A stretch of 64,000 nt of DNA from Azotobacter chroococcum (GCF_004339665.1 NZ_SMMU01000009.1:62001-126000), one strand, 5' to 3'; positions 31,854-41,373 are shown, numbered from the stretch's first letter. The notes: generated by a model not told the origin, from the sequence alone. Numbers and translations: made by a program.

Positions 31854-33293
31854 TCAGTCGAGCCCCAGCGCCCTGGCCACCCCCGCGCCGTAGGCCGGGT
31901 CGGCCTTGCCGCAGTTGGCGACATGGCGCCGCTTGACCTCCTCCGGCGCCTCGCCCAGGGCGCGGGCGGTGTTCTCGAACAGCACCTGTTGCTGCTGGGG
32001 CGTCATCAGGCGGAACAGCGCGCCGGGCTGCGAGTAGTAGTCGTCGTCATCCTCGCGGAAGTTCCAGTGATCCGCCGAACCCGCCAGCGCCAGCGGCGGC
32101 TCGCGGAAGTCGGGCTGTTCCCGCCATTCGCCATAGCCGTTCGGCTCGTAGCCGAGGGTGCTGCCGAAATTGCCCTCGACGCGCATGGCGCCGTCGCGGT
32201 GATAGCTGTGCACCGGGCAGCGCGGGGCGTTGACCGGGATATGGGCATGATTGACGCCGAGCCGGTAGCGCTGGGCGTCGCCATAGGAGAACAGCCGGCC
32301 CTGCAGCATCTTGTCCGGCGAAAAGCCGATCCCCGGCACGACGTTGGCCGGATTGAAGGCGGCCTGCTCCACTTCGGCGAAGTAGTTGTCCGGGTTGCGG
32401 TTCAGCTCGAGGATGCCGACCTCCTGCAGCGGGTAGTCCTTGTGCGGCCAGATCTTGGTCAGGTCGAAGGGGTGGTACGGCACCCTGGCGGCGTCCTGCT
32501 CCGGCATGATCTGCACGCAGAACTGCCATTTCGGGAAATCGCCGCCCTCGATGGCCTCGTAGAGGTCGCGCTGGTGGGTTTCCCGGCATTTGCCGATGGC
32601 CGCCTCCGCCTCGGCGTCGCTCAGGTTGCGGATGCCCTGCATGCACTTGAGGTGGAACTTCACCCAGTAGCGCTCGTTTTGGGCGTTGATGAAGCTGTAG
32701 GTATGGCTGCCGAAACCGTGCATGTGCCGGTAGCTCGCCGGGATGCCGCGGTCGCTCATGACGATGGTGATCTGGTGCAGCGCCTCGGGCAGCAGGGTCC
32801 AGAAATCCCAGTTGTTTTTCGCGCTGCGCAGGTTGGTGCGCGGGTCGCGCTTCACCGCGTGGTTGAGGTCGGGAAACTTGAGCGGATCGCGCAGGAAGAA
32901 CACCGGGGTGTTGTTGCCGACCAGGTCCCAGTTGCCCTCCTCGGTGTAGAGCTTGACCGCGAAGCCGCGGATGTCGCGCTCGGCGTCGGCGGCGCCGCGT
33001 TCGCCGGCCACGGTGGAGAAGCGCACGAACAGCTCGGTCTGCTTGCCCACTGCGGAAAACAGCTTCGCCCGGGTGTAGCGGCTGATGTCCTGGGTGACGG
33101 TGAAGGTGCCATAGGCGCCCGAGCCCTTGGCGTGCATGCGCCGCTCGGGAATCACCTCGCGGTCGAAGTGGGCCAGCTTCTCCAGGAACCAGACGTCCTG
33201 CAGCAGTTGCGGACCGCGCGGGCCGGCGGTCATGACGTTCTGGTTGTCGACGACGGGGCAGCCCGCCGCCGTGGTGAGCTTTTTCTCGGTCAT
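31854..33293 (-). CDS. katA: Monofunctional haem catalase
   Basis: The 479-residue small-subunit catalase has the active-site His54 in [12 protein letters not shown], the [13 protein letters not shown] and [18 protein letters not shown] regions, and the haem-tyrosine region [14 protein letters not shown]. It decomposes hydrogen peroxide. I chose the ATG at 33293 over one eight codons upstream because MTEKK is the usual beginning of the family and GGAAGG precedes it. It is cotranscribed with dps downstream, and a 147-base gap upstream probably contains its own promoter. Confidence 0.95.
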   Translation of the reverse strand: MTEKKLTTAAGCPVVDNQNVMTAGPRGPQLLQDVWFLEKLAHFDREVIPERRMHAKGSGAYGTFTVTQDISRYTRAKLFSAVGKQTELFVRFSTVAGERGAADAERDIRGFAVKLYTEEGNWDLVGNNTPVFFLRDPLKFPDLNHAVKRDPRTNLRSAKNNWDFWTLLPEALHQITIVMSDRGIPASYRHMHGFGSHTYSFINAQNERYWVKFHLKCMQGIRNLSDAEAEAAIGKCRETHQRDLYEAIEGGDFPKWQFCVQIMPEQDAARVPYHPFDLTKIWPHKDYPLQEVGILELNRNPDNYFAEVEQAAFNPANVVPGIGFSPDKMLQGRLFSYGDAQRYRLGVNHAHIPVNAPRCPVHSYHRDGAMRVEGNFGSTLGYEPNGYGEWREQPDFREPPLALAGSADHWNFREDDDDYYSQPGALFRLMTPQQQQVLFENTARALGEAPEEVKRRHVANCGKADPAYGAGVARALGLD

Positions 33294-33440
33294 GCCGGTT
33301 TTCCTTCCTTTTCCCATCCAAGAAAAACGAGGTGTCTGGGGCCGCCTCGATTCCCGGACCAGGTGGAAGGCCTTCCCCTTCGGAAAAAGAGTAGTCCTGA
33401 AACATGAAAGCGTCGCCGGGAGCGACGGGAAGGCCCCGCC

Positions 33441-34556
33441 CTACCCCAGCCATCCGGGCCGCAGCAGCATGACCCCGCCCAGGGCCAGCATGACCGCCCC
33501 GCTCAGCAGCTTGAGCCAGCGCCCCGCCCGCTCCGACAGCCGGCGCCCGCAGAGGGCGAGCAGCGCGCCGGCCACCATCAGCAGGTCGTCCGCCAGGTAG
33601 CCCAGGACATACAGGCCCAGGTAGGCGTAGTGGAGCGCCGGAGACAGTCCCTGGCGGGCGAGGATCGCCGTGTAGAGCGCCGGGAAGCCGGCGGTGCAGA
33701 GCAGCTCGACGACGTTCACCAGCACCGCCAGCACGGCGACGCCGGCGAGCGCGGGCAGCAGCCGCCCGGCCTGCAGGATGGCGCGCAGGCGGGCATAGAG
33801 CCCAGGCTTGGCCGCGGCCGGTATCGACAGCGCGAAATCGCCGCCCGGACGCAGGCCGTCCCGGAGGTTGAGCGCGCCGATCAGCAGGGCCAGGCCGCCG
33901 AGCAGCCGGGTCAGCGTCGTGGAGACGCCGAGCAGCAGGAACAGGTTGAGCCAGGCGGCCAGGAAGGCGTAATAGACCGCGCCGCCGGTCAGCACGAAGG
34001 TACCGGCGACCAGCGCCATGCGCCGGCGGTCGTGCAGGCGCACCAGGAGCGAGAGAAGAAACAGCAGCAGCCACATCGCGCAGGGGTTGAAGCCATCGAG
34101 CAGGCCGAGGGCCAGGGTAAACAGCGGCAGCCCCAGGCGCTCCACGCTGAGGCAGCCGAACAGCCCGGTCTCGAGCGCATCGCTGGGCGCCGCCTGGCGG
34201 TCGAGCAGCGCGACCAGCTCGGCACCGCTGCGTCCGGCGCTGTCGAAGCCAACCAGTACCCGCTCGTCGATCACGAAGGTCGGCACGCTCGGCGGCCAGA
34301 CGCCGGCCTGGCGGGAAATCCGCAGCAGATCCTCCCGCGCCGCGGCATCCCGGTCTACCGGGCGCAGGACGATGCGCAGCTCGGGGCGCCCGGCGGCCAG
34401 CTCGGCGAGAAAGGCCTTGGCCGCGCTGCAATGCGGGCAGCCGTCGCGCACGAACACCTCGATGGTCTGCGTCCCGCCCTGTTCCGGCGGCACGGCGAGC
34501 GCCGAAGGCAGGCCTGCGAGCAGGAACAGCAGCACCAGCCTGCATGGCAGCGACAT
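33441..34556 (-). CDS. Glutaredoxin-like domain fused to a CcdA/DsbD-like membrane domain
   Basis: The 371-residue product has a signal/anchor sequence and a periplasmic glutaredoxin-like domain with CPHC (residues 40-43) and the cis-proline region SVPTF. About six membrane helices follow (from about residue 140), beginning with the LLDGFNPCAMW cysteine motif typical of CcdA/DsbD transmembrane reductases. A second membrane cysteine (LLCTAGFPALY) completes the pair. It could pass electrons across the membrane to periplasmic thiols. It lies 12 bases after the preceding gene in the Feo-linked run, suggesting a role in keeping iron reduced or in maturing metal proteins; that is inference. Confidence 0.8.
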   Translation of the reverse strand: MSLPCRLVLLFLLAGLPSALAVPPEQGGTQTIEVFVRDGCPHCSAAKAFLAELAAGRPELRIVLRPVDRDAAAREDLLRISRQAGVWPPSVPTFVIDERVLVGFDSAGRSGAELVALLDRQAAPSDALETGLFGCLSVERLGLPLFTLALGLLDGFNPCAMWLLLFLLSLLVRLHDRRRMALVAGTFVLTGGAVYYAFLAAWLNLFLLLGVSTTLTRLLGGLALLIGALNLRDGLRPGGDFALSIPAAAKPGLYARLRAILQAGRLLPALAGVAVLAVLVNVVELLCTAGFPALYTAILARQGLSPALHYAYLGLYVLGYLADDLLMVAGALLALCGRRLSERAGRWLKLLSGAVMLALGGVMLLRPGWLG

Positions 34557-34568
34557 GCCGGGCCTCGC

Positions 34569-35129
34569 TCAAGGCCCTTCGAGCCGCCCGACGCAGCCGG
34601 CGGCGATGGCGATCAGTTCGCGGGCCAGCTCGCGGGCGCCCGGCCATTCATCCGACGCCGGCTCCGGCAGATAGATTTCCAGGCCCAGATAGAGAAAGGC
34701 CGGGTTGTGCCATACCTGCGGCGGGATGATGGTCCGCGCATGGAGGTCGGCGCCCTCGTCGCCAAGGGGCACCACGCGGACTTCCACGCCGGCCAGCTGC
34801 TCGGCGCCGGCCACGGCCGTGCGCAGACAGGCGCACAGTGCCGGGTCGGCGCAGATCAGGTCGGCGCCGAGCTGCGGGTCGGCGCCGCTGTGCAGATCGA
34901 CGAGCAGCCGGTGATGATTCAGCACATGAGGCAGCAGCTGCAGGTACAGCGCCCGGTGCAGGGTCTCGTACTGGAAACGCCGCGCGGCGGGCGGCGGCTG
35001 CCCGGAAAGCCCCTCGGGGATCTCCAGCACCGCCACCTGCGCCGGGTCCACGCCGCCGGCCACGGCCTGGCCGAAGGCCAGTTCCTCGCGGTGGATGCCG
35101 ATCACCAGCAGCGTGGGGGGGATATCCAT
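34569..35129 (-). CDS. Conserved protein of unknown function in the feo operon
   Basis: The 186-residue soluble protein begins TLLVIGIHREELAFG and contains LLVDLHSG, reminiscent of N-formylglutamate amidohydrolase or M14-like zinc hydrolases in which an early His-Glu and a DLHSG strand contribute to the active site. Similarity is slight and I do not assign an activity. GGAGG stands 6 bases before the ATG, and the gene starts 28 bases after feoC and ends 12 bases before the glutaredoxin-CcdA gene, so it is probably part of the operon. Confidence 0.6.
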   Translation of the reverse strand: MDIPPTLLVIGIHREELAFGQAVAGGVDPAQVAVLEIPEGLSGQPPPAARRFQYETLHRALYLQLLPHVLNHHRLLVDLHSGADPQLGADLICADPALCACLRTAVAGAEQLAGVEVRVVPLGDEGADLHARTIIPPQVWHNPAFLYLGLEIYLPEPASDEWPGARELARELIAIAAGCVGRLEGP

Positions 35130-35157
35130 CGGTTGCCTCCGCGGCGCTCAGGCGGTG

Positions 35158-35382
35158 TCAGTCGCCGATCCACTCGTAAAGCGCGAGCGTGGCCGGATCG
35201 CACTGGCAGCAGGCGGTGCCGCAGGTGGAGCCGGCTGGCAGGCGACGCACGCGGCCCTTGCGCGCCAGGCTGGCGAGCATGGCCTCGACCGCCTCCGGCG
35301 TGCTGCCGGTGGTCGTCGCCAGATCGCGCAGGCTGGCCCGACCATGCTGGCGAAGGTACTGGCCGATCTCCGCGAGGATCAT
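35158..35382 (-). CDS. feoC: FeoC-like [Fe-S] winged-helix regulator
   Basis: The 74-residue protein has an N-terminal winged helix (MILAEIGQYLRQHGRASLRDL) and a cysteine cluster (CGTACCQC, C-x4-C-x-C type with an extra Cys) near residues 57-64, which fits FeoC. FeoC binds FeoB and is thought to control its stability or activity through an oxygen-sensitive cluster. It starts 10 bases after the feoB stop. Confidence 0.85.
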   Translation of the reverse strand: MILAEIGQYLRQHGRASLRDLATTTGSTPEAVEAMLASLARKGRVRRLPAGSTCGTACCQCDPATLALYEWIGD

Positions 35383-35392
35383 GGCTTCTCCC

Positions 35393-37735
35393 TCAGGCCC
35401 GCTGGGCAACGGCCGCCGCAGCGGCTTCGCGCCCGGCGAAACGGCGCATGGCATACAGCGCCAGGCCGAAGCCGGTCAGCAACGCACCGATCCAGGCCAG
35501 CGAGGACAGCGGGTGCCGCGTCAAGGTCGCCGCCTGATAGAACAGGGTCGACACGCCATAGGCCAGCCCGGTGGTCCAGAGCGCCACGAACAGCGTCCAG
35601 TGCGGGCCGGACTCCTGGTAGACCGTCGCGGTTGCCGAGGTGCAGGGCATGTAGAGCAGGATGAACAGCAGGTAGGCGAAGGCGCCGGCACGCCCGTCGA
35701 AGCGGCTCGCCATGGCGCCGAAGATGCTGCTGGTCCGGGCCTGATCCGCCTCCGGCAGGCTCTGGCTCTGCGCCTCGATGCCGGCGACATCCCGGCGCCA
35801 GGAAGTGCTGCCCGGCAGCAGCTTGAGCCAGCCGTCGAACAGCGCGGCGAGGTTGGCGGGGATGGTCGCGAAGGCGGCGGCGATGCCGGCGCCCAGGGCG
35901 AGGGGTGACCTCTCGCCGGCATCCTGCGAGCCTGCCGCCAGGGACGCATAGGCGGCGTTCAGGGTGCCCACTATCGCCTCCTTGGCCAGCACGCCGGTGA
36001 AGATGCCGACCACCGCCGGCCAGTTGTCCTCGTCCAGCCCCAGCGGCGCGAAGGCCGGTGCGACGCCGCGGCCCACGGCGGCCAGCACCGAGCGGTCGCT
36101 GTTCTCATTGCTGTAACTGCCGTCGGTGCCCACTGCATTGAGCACGTTCACCACCAGCACCATGGGCACGATCACCCGCCCGGCGCGGAAGATGAAGCGT
36201 TTCAGGCGCTCCCAGGCATGGATCAGCACACCCCGCACGGTCGGCACATGGTAGGGCGGCAACTCCATGATGAAGGGCGTGGCCTCGCCCTGCAGCAGGG
36301 TGTTCTTCAACACCAGCCCGGTCAGCACCGCCACCGCAATGCCGATCAGGTACAGGCCGAACACCACGTTCTGTGCACCCTCGGGGAAGAAGGCCGCGGC
36401 CAGCAGCACATAGACCGGCAGGCGGGCACCGCAGGACATGAAGTGCGCCATGGCGATGGTCATCAGGCGGTCGCGGCGGTGTTCCAGGGTGCGGGTCGCC
36501 ATGATCGCCGGCACCGTGCAGCCGAAGCCGACCAAAAGCGGCACGAAGGACTTGCCCGGCAGGCCGATCCAACGCATGAAGCGGTCCATCACGAAGGCGG
36601 CCCGGGCCATATAGCCGGAATCCTCCAGCAGCGACAGGGACAGGAACAGAAAGCCGATTATCGGAATGAAGGAGGCCACCACCCGCAGGCCGCCGCCGAC
36701 GCCCTGCGCCAGCAGCAGCTCCAGCCAACCCGGTGCGCCGAGACTGGCCAGCAGCGCACCCAGACCGTCGACCAGCAGCACCCCGACGAGCTGCTCGAAG
36801 AAATCGATGAAGGCGCCGCCGAGGTTGATGGTGAGCATGAACATCAGATACATCATCGCCAGGAAGATCGGGATGCCGAGGGCGCGGTTGAGCACCACGC
36901 GGTCTATGCGCTCGGTGAGGTCGCGCCCGACCCGGCCGCCGATGCCGACCACCTCGCCGGCCAGGCGGTTGGCCAGCCCGTAGCGGGCATCGGCCACCTG
37001 GATGTCGAGGTCCTCGCCCAGCTTCGCGGCGAGCGCCTGCGCCTGCCCGCTCAGCGCACTGCCGGCGGTCTGCCGGGCAAGATCGTCGCCCTCCAGCAGG
37101 CGCACCGCCAGCCAGCGCGCCGAGGTGCCGGCATGGGCGGCGGTCGCCGCCAGCTGCGGTGCCAGGGCAGCGATCGCCTCCTCCAGCGCCGCCTCGTAGG
37201 CGACCTCGGCGGTCGCGCCACGGCGTTCGGCGACGGCCTCGGCGATGGCCACCTTGAGCGTTTCGATGCCCTCGCCCTCGGAGGCGACCACCGGCACCAC
37301 CGGGCAGCCCAGGCGCTCGGCCAGCGCCCTGGCGTCCAGCGTCATGCCCCGGGCCTCGGCCACGTCGACCATGTTGAGCACTACCAGCAGCGGCACGCGC
37401 ATCTCGACGAGCTGGCTGGTCAGATAGAGGTTACGCTCGAGATTGGCGGCATCGACGATGTTGATCACCAGATCGGCCTCGCTGCCGTGGACATAATCAC
37501 GGGCGAGCTTCTCGTCGAGGGAGACCTCCTGATCGGTCACATCCAGCGAATAGGTGCCCGGCAGGTCCACGACCTCGAAGCGCAGCCCGCGAAAAGCGTA
37601 CTCGCCGCTCTTGCGCTCGACGGTCACCCCCGGCCAGTTGCCGACCCGCTGGTGCGAGCCGGTCAGGGCATTGAACAGCGTGGTCTTGCCGCAGTTGGGA
37701 TTGCCGACCAGGGCGATCCGGTAAAGGTCCTTCAT
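35393..37735 (-). CDS. feoB: Ferrous iron transporter FeoB
   Basis: The 780-residue protein has an N-terminal G domain (G1 GNPNCGKTT at 12-20; PGVTVE switch; DLPGTYS; LNMVDVAE), a helical GDI domain, and a C-terminal membrane domain with two Gate regions (FVPLLVGFGCTVPAIMATRTLE and a later copy). It imports Fe2+ across the inner membrane. The start overlaps the feoA stop by 4 bases (ATGA). Its operon continues upstream into the P1B-6 ATPase set. Confidence 0.97.
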   Translation of the reverse strand: MKDLYRIALVGNPNCGKTTLFNALTGSHQRVGNWPGVTVERKSGEYAFRGLRFEVVDLPGTYSLDVTDQEVSLDEKLARDYVHGSEADLVINIVDAANLERNLYLTSQLVEMRVPLLVVLNMVDVAEARGMTLDARALAERLGCPVVPVVASEGEGIETLKVAIAEAVAERRGATAEVAYEAALEEAIAALAPQLAATAAHAGTSARWLAVRLLEGDDLARQTAGSALSGQAQALAAKLGEDLDIQVADARYGLANRLAGEVVGIGGRVGRDLTERIDRVVLNRALGIPIFLAMMYLMFMLTINLGGAFIDFFEQLVGVLLVDGLGALLASLGAPGWLELLLAQGVGGGLRVVASFIPIIGFLFLSLSLLEDSGYMARAAFVMDRFMRWIGLPGKSFVPLLVGFGCTVPAIMATRTLEHRRDRLMTIAMAHFMSCGARLPVYVLLAAAFFPEGAQNVVFGLYLIGIAVAVLTGLVLKNTLLQGEATPFIMELPPYHVPTVRGVLIHAWERLKRFIFRAGRVIVPMVLVVNVLNAVGTDGSYSNENSDRSVLAAVGRGVAPAFAPLGLDEDNWPAVVGIFTGVLAKEAIVGTLNAAYASLAAGSQDAGERSPLALGAGIAAAFATIPANLAALFDGWLKLLPGSTSWRRDVAGIEAQSQSLPEADQARTSSIFGAMASRFDGRAGAFAYLLFILLYMPCTSATATVYQESGPHWTLFVALWTTGLAYGVSTLFYQAATLTRHPLSSLAWIGALLTGFGLALYAMRRFAGREAAAAAVAQRA

Positions 37736-37959
37736 AGCCGCTCCACCGAGAGCGCGTCGGCCTCGTCACGGCGCAGCGACAGCGCGAAGCCGCGCACGCG
37801 GATCTCCACCGGATCGCCCATCGGCGCCACCCGGGTGATGCTGATTTCCGCACCCGGCGTGAGGCCCATCGACAGCAGCTTGCGGCGGTAGGCGCCGCCG
37901 CCCTCGGCGAAGCCGAGGACCCTGGCGCGCTCGCCAACGTGTAGATCCCTGAGCAGCAT
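37732..37959 (-). CDS. feoA: Ferrous iron transport accessory protein FeoA
   Basis: The 75-residue SH3-like protein contains LLSMGLTPGAEISITRVAPMGDPVEIRVRG, the core of FeoA (cited here as the region about residues 28-57). It has a strong AGGGAGG ribosome site. It lies only 27 bases after the P1B-6 ATPase stop and overlaps feoB, which places Feo uptake in the same transcription unit as the ferrosome-like genes. Confidence 0.95.
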   Translation of the reverse strand: MLLRDLHVGERARVLGFAEGGGAYRRKLLSMGLTPGAEISITRVAPMGDPVEIRVRGFALSLRRDEADALSVERL

Positions 37960-37986
37960 GGCAAACCTCCCTGTTTCGGTTGTCGG

Positions 37987-40137
37987 TCAGTGGCCCGTGG
38001 TGGAGCGTTTTGCGGTGCGGCGCTTCGTCCGGGTCCCGTTCTGGCGCGGCAGGCCGGCGCCGGCCAATGCGCGCAGGAGGATGGCGATGGTGCTGCCGTT
38101 GTGCAGCATCGAGGCGGCCACCGGGGTCAGCAGGCCAAAGGCCGCCGCGCCGAGGATGCTGGTGTTGAGGCCGGCGGTGAGCTTGAAGTTGCCGTCGATC
38201 AGCCGGCGGGTGGCCAGCGCCAGCGCCCGGGCATCGGCGACCCGGGAGAAGTCGTCCTCCAGCAGGGTGATGTCGGAGGCCAGGCGGGCGATGTCGGCGC
38301 CGTGGTGCATGGCGATGCCGACCAGGGCGCCGGTCAGGGCCGGCGCGTCGTTCACCCCGTCGCCGACGAAGGCGATGCGCGCGCCCTCGGCGGCGAGCTG
38401 CTGCAGCACCTCGGCCTTCTGCTCCGGCAGCAGGCCGGCGCGGAACTCGTCGAGGCCCAGCTCCGCGGACAGCGCGCCGGCGCGCTCCGGCTGGTCGCCG
38501 GTGAGCATCAGGATGCGCCGGACGCCGAGTTCGCGCAGCCGCGCCACGGTGTCGGCGGCGTTGTCGCGCACGCTCTCGGTCAGCGCCAGGACGCCGATCA
38601 GTTCGCCGCCGAAGCCGATGTAGAGCAGGATCTTGCCTTCGGCGTGCAGGCGCTCGATCACCTCGGCATGGGCCGCGGTGGAGATGCCCTCGTCGTCCTC
38701 GATGAAGTGCCGCGAACCGACCACGATGCGCCGGCCGTCGATCATGCTCGCCACGCCATGGGCGACGACGAACTGCACGGCCTGGTGGTCGAAGTGGTGC
38801 GGATGGTCGAGGCGGTGGGCCGCCGCCACCACCGCCTCGGCGACCGGGTGGACGTAGTGCTCCTCGACCGAGGCGGCCAGGTTGGTCAGGTCCTCGGAAG
38901 TGTAGGCGGCGCTGAAAGCGATCGAGTCGGTCACCTTGAGCATGCCGGTGGTCAGGGTGCCGGTCTTGTCGAAGACGAAGGTATCGGCGCGGGCCAGACG
39001 CTCCAGCGCCTTGGCGCTCTTGATCAGGATCGCCGACTGGCCGGCGCGGTACATCGCTGCCTTGAAGGCCACCGGGGTGGCCAGCTTCAAGGCGCAGGAA
39101 TAGTCGGCCTGCAGCACCGCCGCGACGCGCTGCCCGTCGGAGGTCAACAGCCAGGTGGCGCCGGCCAGGCCGAGCACCATCGGCACCAGGCGGTCGGCCA
39201 GGCGCGCCGCTTCGAGCTGGGTCTCGCTCTTCACCGACAGCGACTGTTCGACGAATTCGGCGATCCGCGCGGCGGCGGCCTGGCGGCCGACCCGCTCGGC
39301 GTAGATGCGCAGGCGGCCCTCCTCGACCAGAGTCGCCGACAGCACCCGGTCGCCGCGCCGGCGTACCACCGGCACGCCCTCGCCGGTCATGGTCGCCTCG
39401 TTGACCAGCGCCTCGCCGCCGAGCACGGTGCCATCCACCGGAATCACCGTGCCGGTGGCGGCGATCACGCTGTCGCCGACCTGCAGCTCGGCGGCGTCGA
39501 TGAGCGTCTCGACACCGTTGCGCTCGACCCACACCTCGCCGCCCGGCGGGTGCAGCAGATGCTTGAGCATTTCATCGGAACGGCGCTCGATGGACTCCTC
39601 GAGGTACTCGCCGAGGGCCAGCAGGAAGGAGGTGGTGTTGGCGGCGAGGTAATCGCTGCGGCTGATGGAGATACCCACGGCGAGGGCTTCCAGCACATGG
39701 GAGGTGATGCCCCGCTCGAGGAAGTCGTCGACCGCCTCGCCGAGCAGCGGCACCGCGGCGCCGAAGGCGACCGGTGCCTGCAGGGTCGGCTGCAGGCTGC
39801 GGGTGGCCAACAGGGTGGCGCCGCTCAGGGCCACCGCCCCCAGGCGCGCGGCCTCGCTGTGCCGGTGGTTGGCGGCCGGCAGCGGCAGGCCCGACGGCGA
39901 CAGGGCGAGGATGGCGGCGGCGAGGCTGTCGGAGTCGGTGACCTCCGGCTCGAACTCCACCACCAGCGAGCGCGCCGCCGGATTGGCGCGCGCCTGCAGC
40001 ACGCCCTTGAGGGTCCTGACCTCGTGCTCGATGCTGTGCGCATCGAGCGGTGTGCCCGCGCGGCAGCGGTAGCGGAAGCGCACCCGACCGGGTGTCCGGT
40101 GCAGCGACTGCAGCCGGACGAACCAGGTACCGTCCAT
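37987..40137 (-). CDS. P1B-6-type metal ATPase (FezB-like)
   Basis: The 716-residue P1B ATPase has an N-terminal HMA-like domain with PGRVRFRY (16-23) instead of CxxC. The actuator motif is TGEG (251-254). The M4 metal motif is SCALKLATP (347-355), which I associate with subgroup P1B-6, and DKTGT has Asp390. The HP motif is His430-Pro431, and GDGVNDAP is in the hinge. P1B-6 ATPases define ferrosome (fez) clusters and are thought to load iron into membrane compartments. It overlaps the Gly/Tyr-rich gene by one base and is followed 27 bases later by feoA. The C-terminal tail is strongly basic. Iron as substrate is inferred from context. Confidence 0.88.
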   Translation of the reverse strand: MDGTWFVRLQSLHRTPGRVRFRYRCRAGTPLDAHSIEHEVRTLKGVLQARANPAARSLVVEFEPEVTDSDSLAAAILALSPSGLPLPAANHRHSEAARLGAVALSGATLLATRSLQPTLQAPVAFGAAVPLLGEAVDDFLERGITSHVLEALAVGISISRSDYLAANTTSFLLALGEYLEESIERRSDEMLKHLLHPPGGEVWVERNGVETLIDAAELQVGDSVIAATGTVIPVDGTVLGGEALVNEATMTGEGVPVVRRRGDRVLSATLVEEGRLRIYAERVGRQAAAARIAEFVEQSLSVKSETQLEAARLADRLVPMVLGLAGATWLLTSDGQRVAAVLQADYSCALKLATPVAFKAAMYRAGQSAILIKSAKALERLARADTFVFDKTGTLTTGMLKVTDSIAFSAAYTSEDLTNLAASVEEHYVHPVAEAVVAAAHRLDHPHHFDHQAVQFVVAHGVASMIDGRRIVVGSRHFIEDDEGISTAAHAEVIERLHAEGKILLYIGFGGELIGVLALTESVRDNAADTVARLRELGVRRILMLTGDQPERAGALSAELGLDEFRAGLLPEQKAEVLQQLAAEGARIAFVGDGVNDAPALTGALVGIAMHHGADIARLASDITLLEDDFSRVADARALALATRRLIDGNFKLTAGLNTSILGAAAFGLLTPVAASMLHNGSTIAILLRALAGAGLPRQNGTRTKRRTAKRSTTGH

Positions 40138-40721
40138 CAGGTATCTCCGTGACGCTCGGTGGCGACCTCGGCCTTGATGTCGGCCATCTGCTCCTTCATC
40201 TCCTCGAAACCGCCGGCGATGCCGGCATAGAGCTTCATGCCGGCCTTGATCAGCTTGCCGCGCAGTTCCTCGTCGGCCAGCACCCAGGCCGCGGTGGCGC
40301 CGAGCACCGCACCGAGCAGGAACTGCTCGGCATTGCCCGAACGCAGGAAGGCCGGCATGCCCTGCAGCAGGCCGTCGTCGAACAGGCCGGCACCGGGAAA
40401 GCCACCCGGAGCGCCCCCGCCATACCCATAGCCATAGCCCTGGTGCTTCAGCGAATGATGGAAGGCGGCGCCCGCCGGGTCGTAACCGTAGCCGTAGCCG
40501 TGGTGGTGCGCATGCGGATGCGGCCCGCCGCCATAGCCTCCGTAGCCGCCATAGCCGCCCTGCGGGGGAATTCCGGCACCGTAGTCCGGCCCCATGCCGT
40601 ATTCCGGCCCGCCGCCATAGGGCGGAGCGGCGGCGTCCGGCGGCGGGTAGCCGTAGCCCATACCGCCAGGCCCAAGGCAGCCGCGCTGCATCTTCTTCTG
40701 CTGCTTATTCTTCTTGGCCAT
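40137..40721 (-). CDS. Gly/Tyr/His-rich protein with a single membrane helix
   Basis: In this 194-residue protein the first 110 or so residues are a low-complexity Gly-Tyr-Pro-His sequence (GYGYGYDP, GGYGGYGGYGGG, HPHAHHHGY). A membrane helix follows near 130-148 (LLGAVLGATAAWVLADEE), then an amphipathic tail. The basic N-terminus begins MAKKNKQQKK. The composition recalls phase-separating or membrane-scaffold proteins, and the helix-plus-tail half resembles small magnetosome or YtxH-like proteins. It overlaps both neighbours, so it belongs to the ferrosome-like operon. A structural or iron-binding role is a hypothesis. Confidence 0.75.
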   Translation of the reverse strand: MAKKNKQQKKMQRGCLGPGGMGYGYPPPDAAAPPYGGGPEYGMGPDYGAGIPPQGGYGGYGGYGGGPHPHAHHHGYGYGYDPAGAAFHHSLKHQGYGYGYGGGAPGGFPGAGLFDDGLLQGMPAFLRSGNAEQFLLGAVLGATAAWVLADEELRGKLIKAGMKLYAGIAGGFEEMKEQMADIKAEVATERHGDT

Positions 40722-41061
40722 GCCGTTTCTCCTTGTCGAGCCGAGTCGTATCGCGCAGCAGCTGCTCGATCAGCAGCACGCCACCGGCGCCGACCACGGT
40801 GGCCACCAGCGCGCTGGAGTAGTCGCCCTGATGGACGGCCGTCGCAGCACGGGACCCGGCGGCGAAGGCCGTGCCGCCCTGCAGGGCCTGGCGCAGCACC
40901 CGCCGGAGCTGGACCGGCGAGGTCGCACGGGGCTCGCCCTGGAATGCCGAGAGGCAGGCGGTGGCGACGAAAGCACGGGTGAACTCGCTGCTCAGGGGGA
41001 GCGGCGGATAAGGCGGAAAAACCGCCTGGCCATAGCCATAGCCGCGGAGCGGATATCTCAT
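40705..41061 (-). CDS. Small membrane protein of the ferrosome-like operon
   Basis: The 118-residue product has two Gly/Ala-rich hydrophobic segments (about 52-68 and 84-102), the second reading ALVATVVGAGGVLLIEQLL. The N-terminus is Tyr/Pro-rich (YGYGQAVFPPYPPLPL) and echoes the Gly/Tyr-rich neighbour. No known domain is recognised. Its ATG overlaps the upstream stop (ATGA) and its end overlaps the next gene by 17 bases, strong evidence of translational coupling. Confidence 0.7.
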   Translation of the reverse strand: MRYPLRGYGYGQAVFPPYPPLPLSSEFTRAFVATACLSAFQGEPRATSPVQLRRVLRQALQGGTAFAAGSRAATAVHQGDYSSALVATVVGAGGVLLIEQLLRDTTRLDKEKRHGQEE

Positions 41062-41372
41062 GACGCCCGTCCCTCCGTGCCTGCGGGCTTGCCGGGCGTC
41101 ACCGGCTCGGCGGCGGCCCGCGCCATGGCTGCCTCCGCCTCGCTGAGGTGCGGGCCTTCGCTGGCGGGGGCCCCGGGCTCGGCCGGTTTTTCGGCAAGGC
41201 GGGCGCGGGCCTTGGCCGAAGCGCTCTCGATCGCCTCCAGACTGGAGACGGTGGCGCTGCGCAGGCCGCCCTGGGCCTTTTCCAGGCCCTCCTGGGTCTT
41301 GTCGCTCCTTAACAGCTTGAGGATCACGGCTCCCGTCACTATGCCGACGGCAAAGGGAATGATATGGAACAT
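41058..41372 (-). CDS. Small single-helix membrane protein of the ferrosome-like operon
   Basis: The 104-residue product has one N-terminal membrane helix (IIPFAVGIVTGAVILKLL) followed by a charged, Ala/Glu-rich coiled tail. This resembles YtxH-like or phage-shock-style anchors but has no diagnostic motif. AAAGGAGG stands before the ATG, and the start lies one base from the stop of the ferritin-like gene. The function is unknown. Confidence 0.7.
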   Translation of the reverse strand: MFHIIPFAVGIVTGAVILKLLRSDKTQEGLEKAQGGLRSATVSSLEAIESASAKARARLAEKPAEPGAPASEGPHLSEAEAAMARAAAEPVTPGKPAGTEGRAS

Positions 41373-41373
41373 T

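Noticed and set aside
37987-40137. Reading the 716-residue ATPase as a copper or zinc exporter
   Set aside because: It lacks CPC, CPH, SPC or TPC in helix 4 and CxxC in the HMA domain; SCALKLATP and the iron neighbours fit P1B-6 better.
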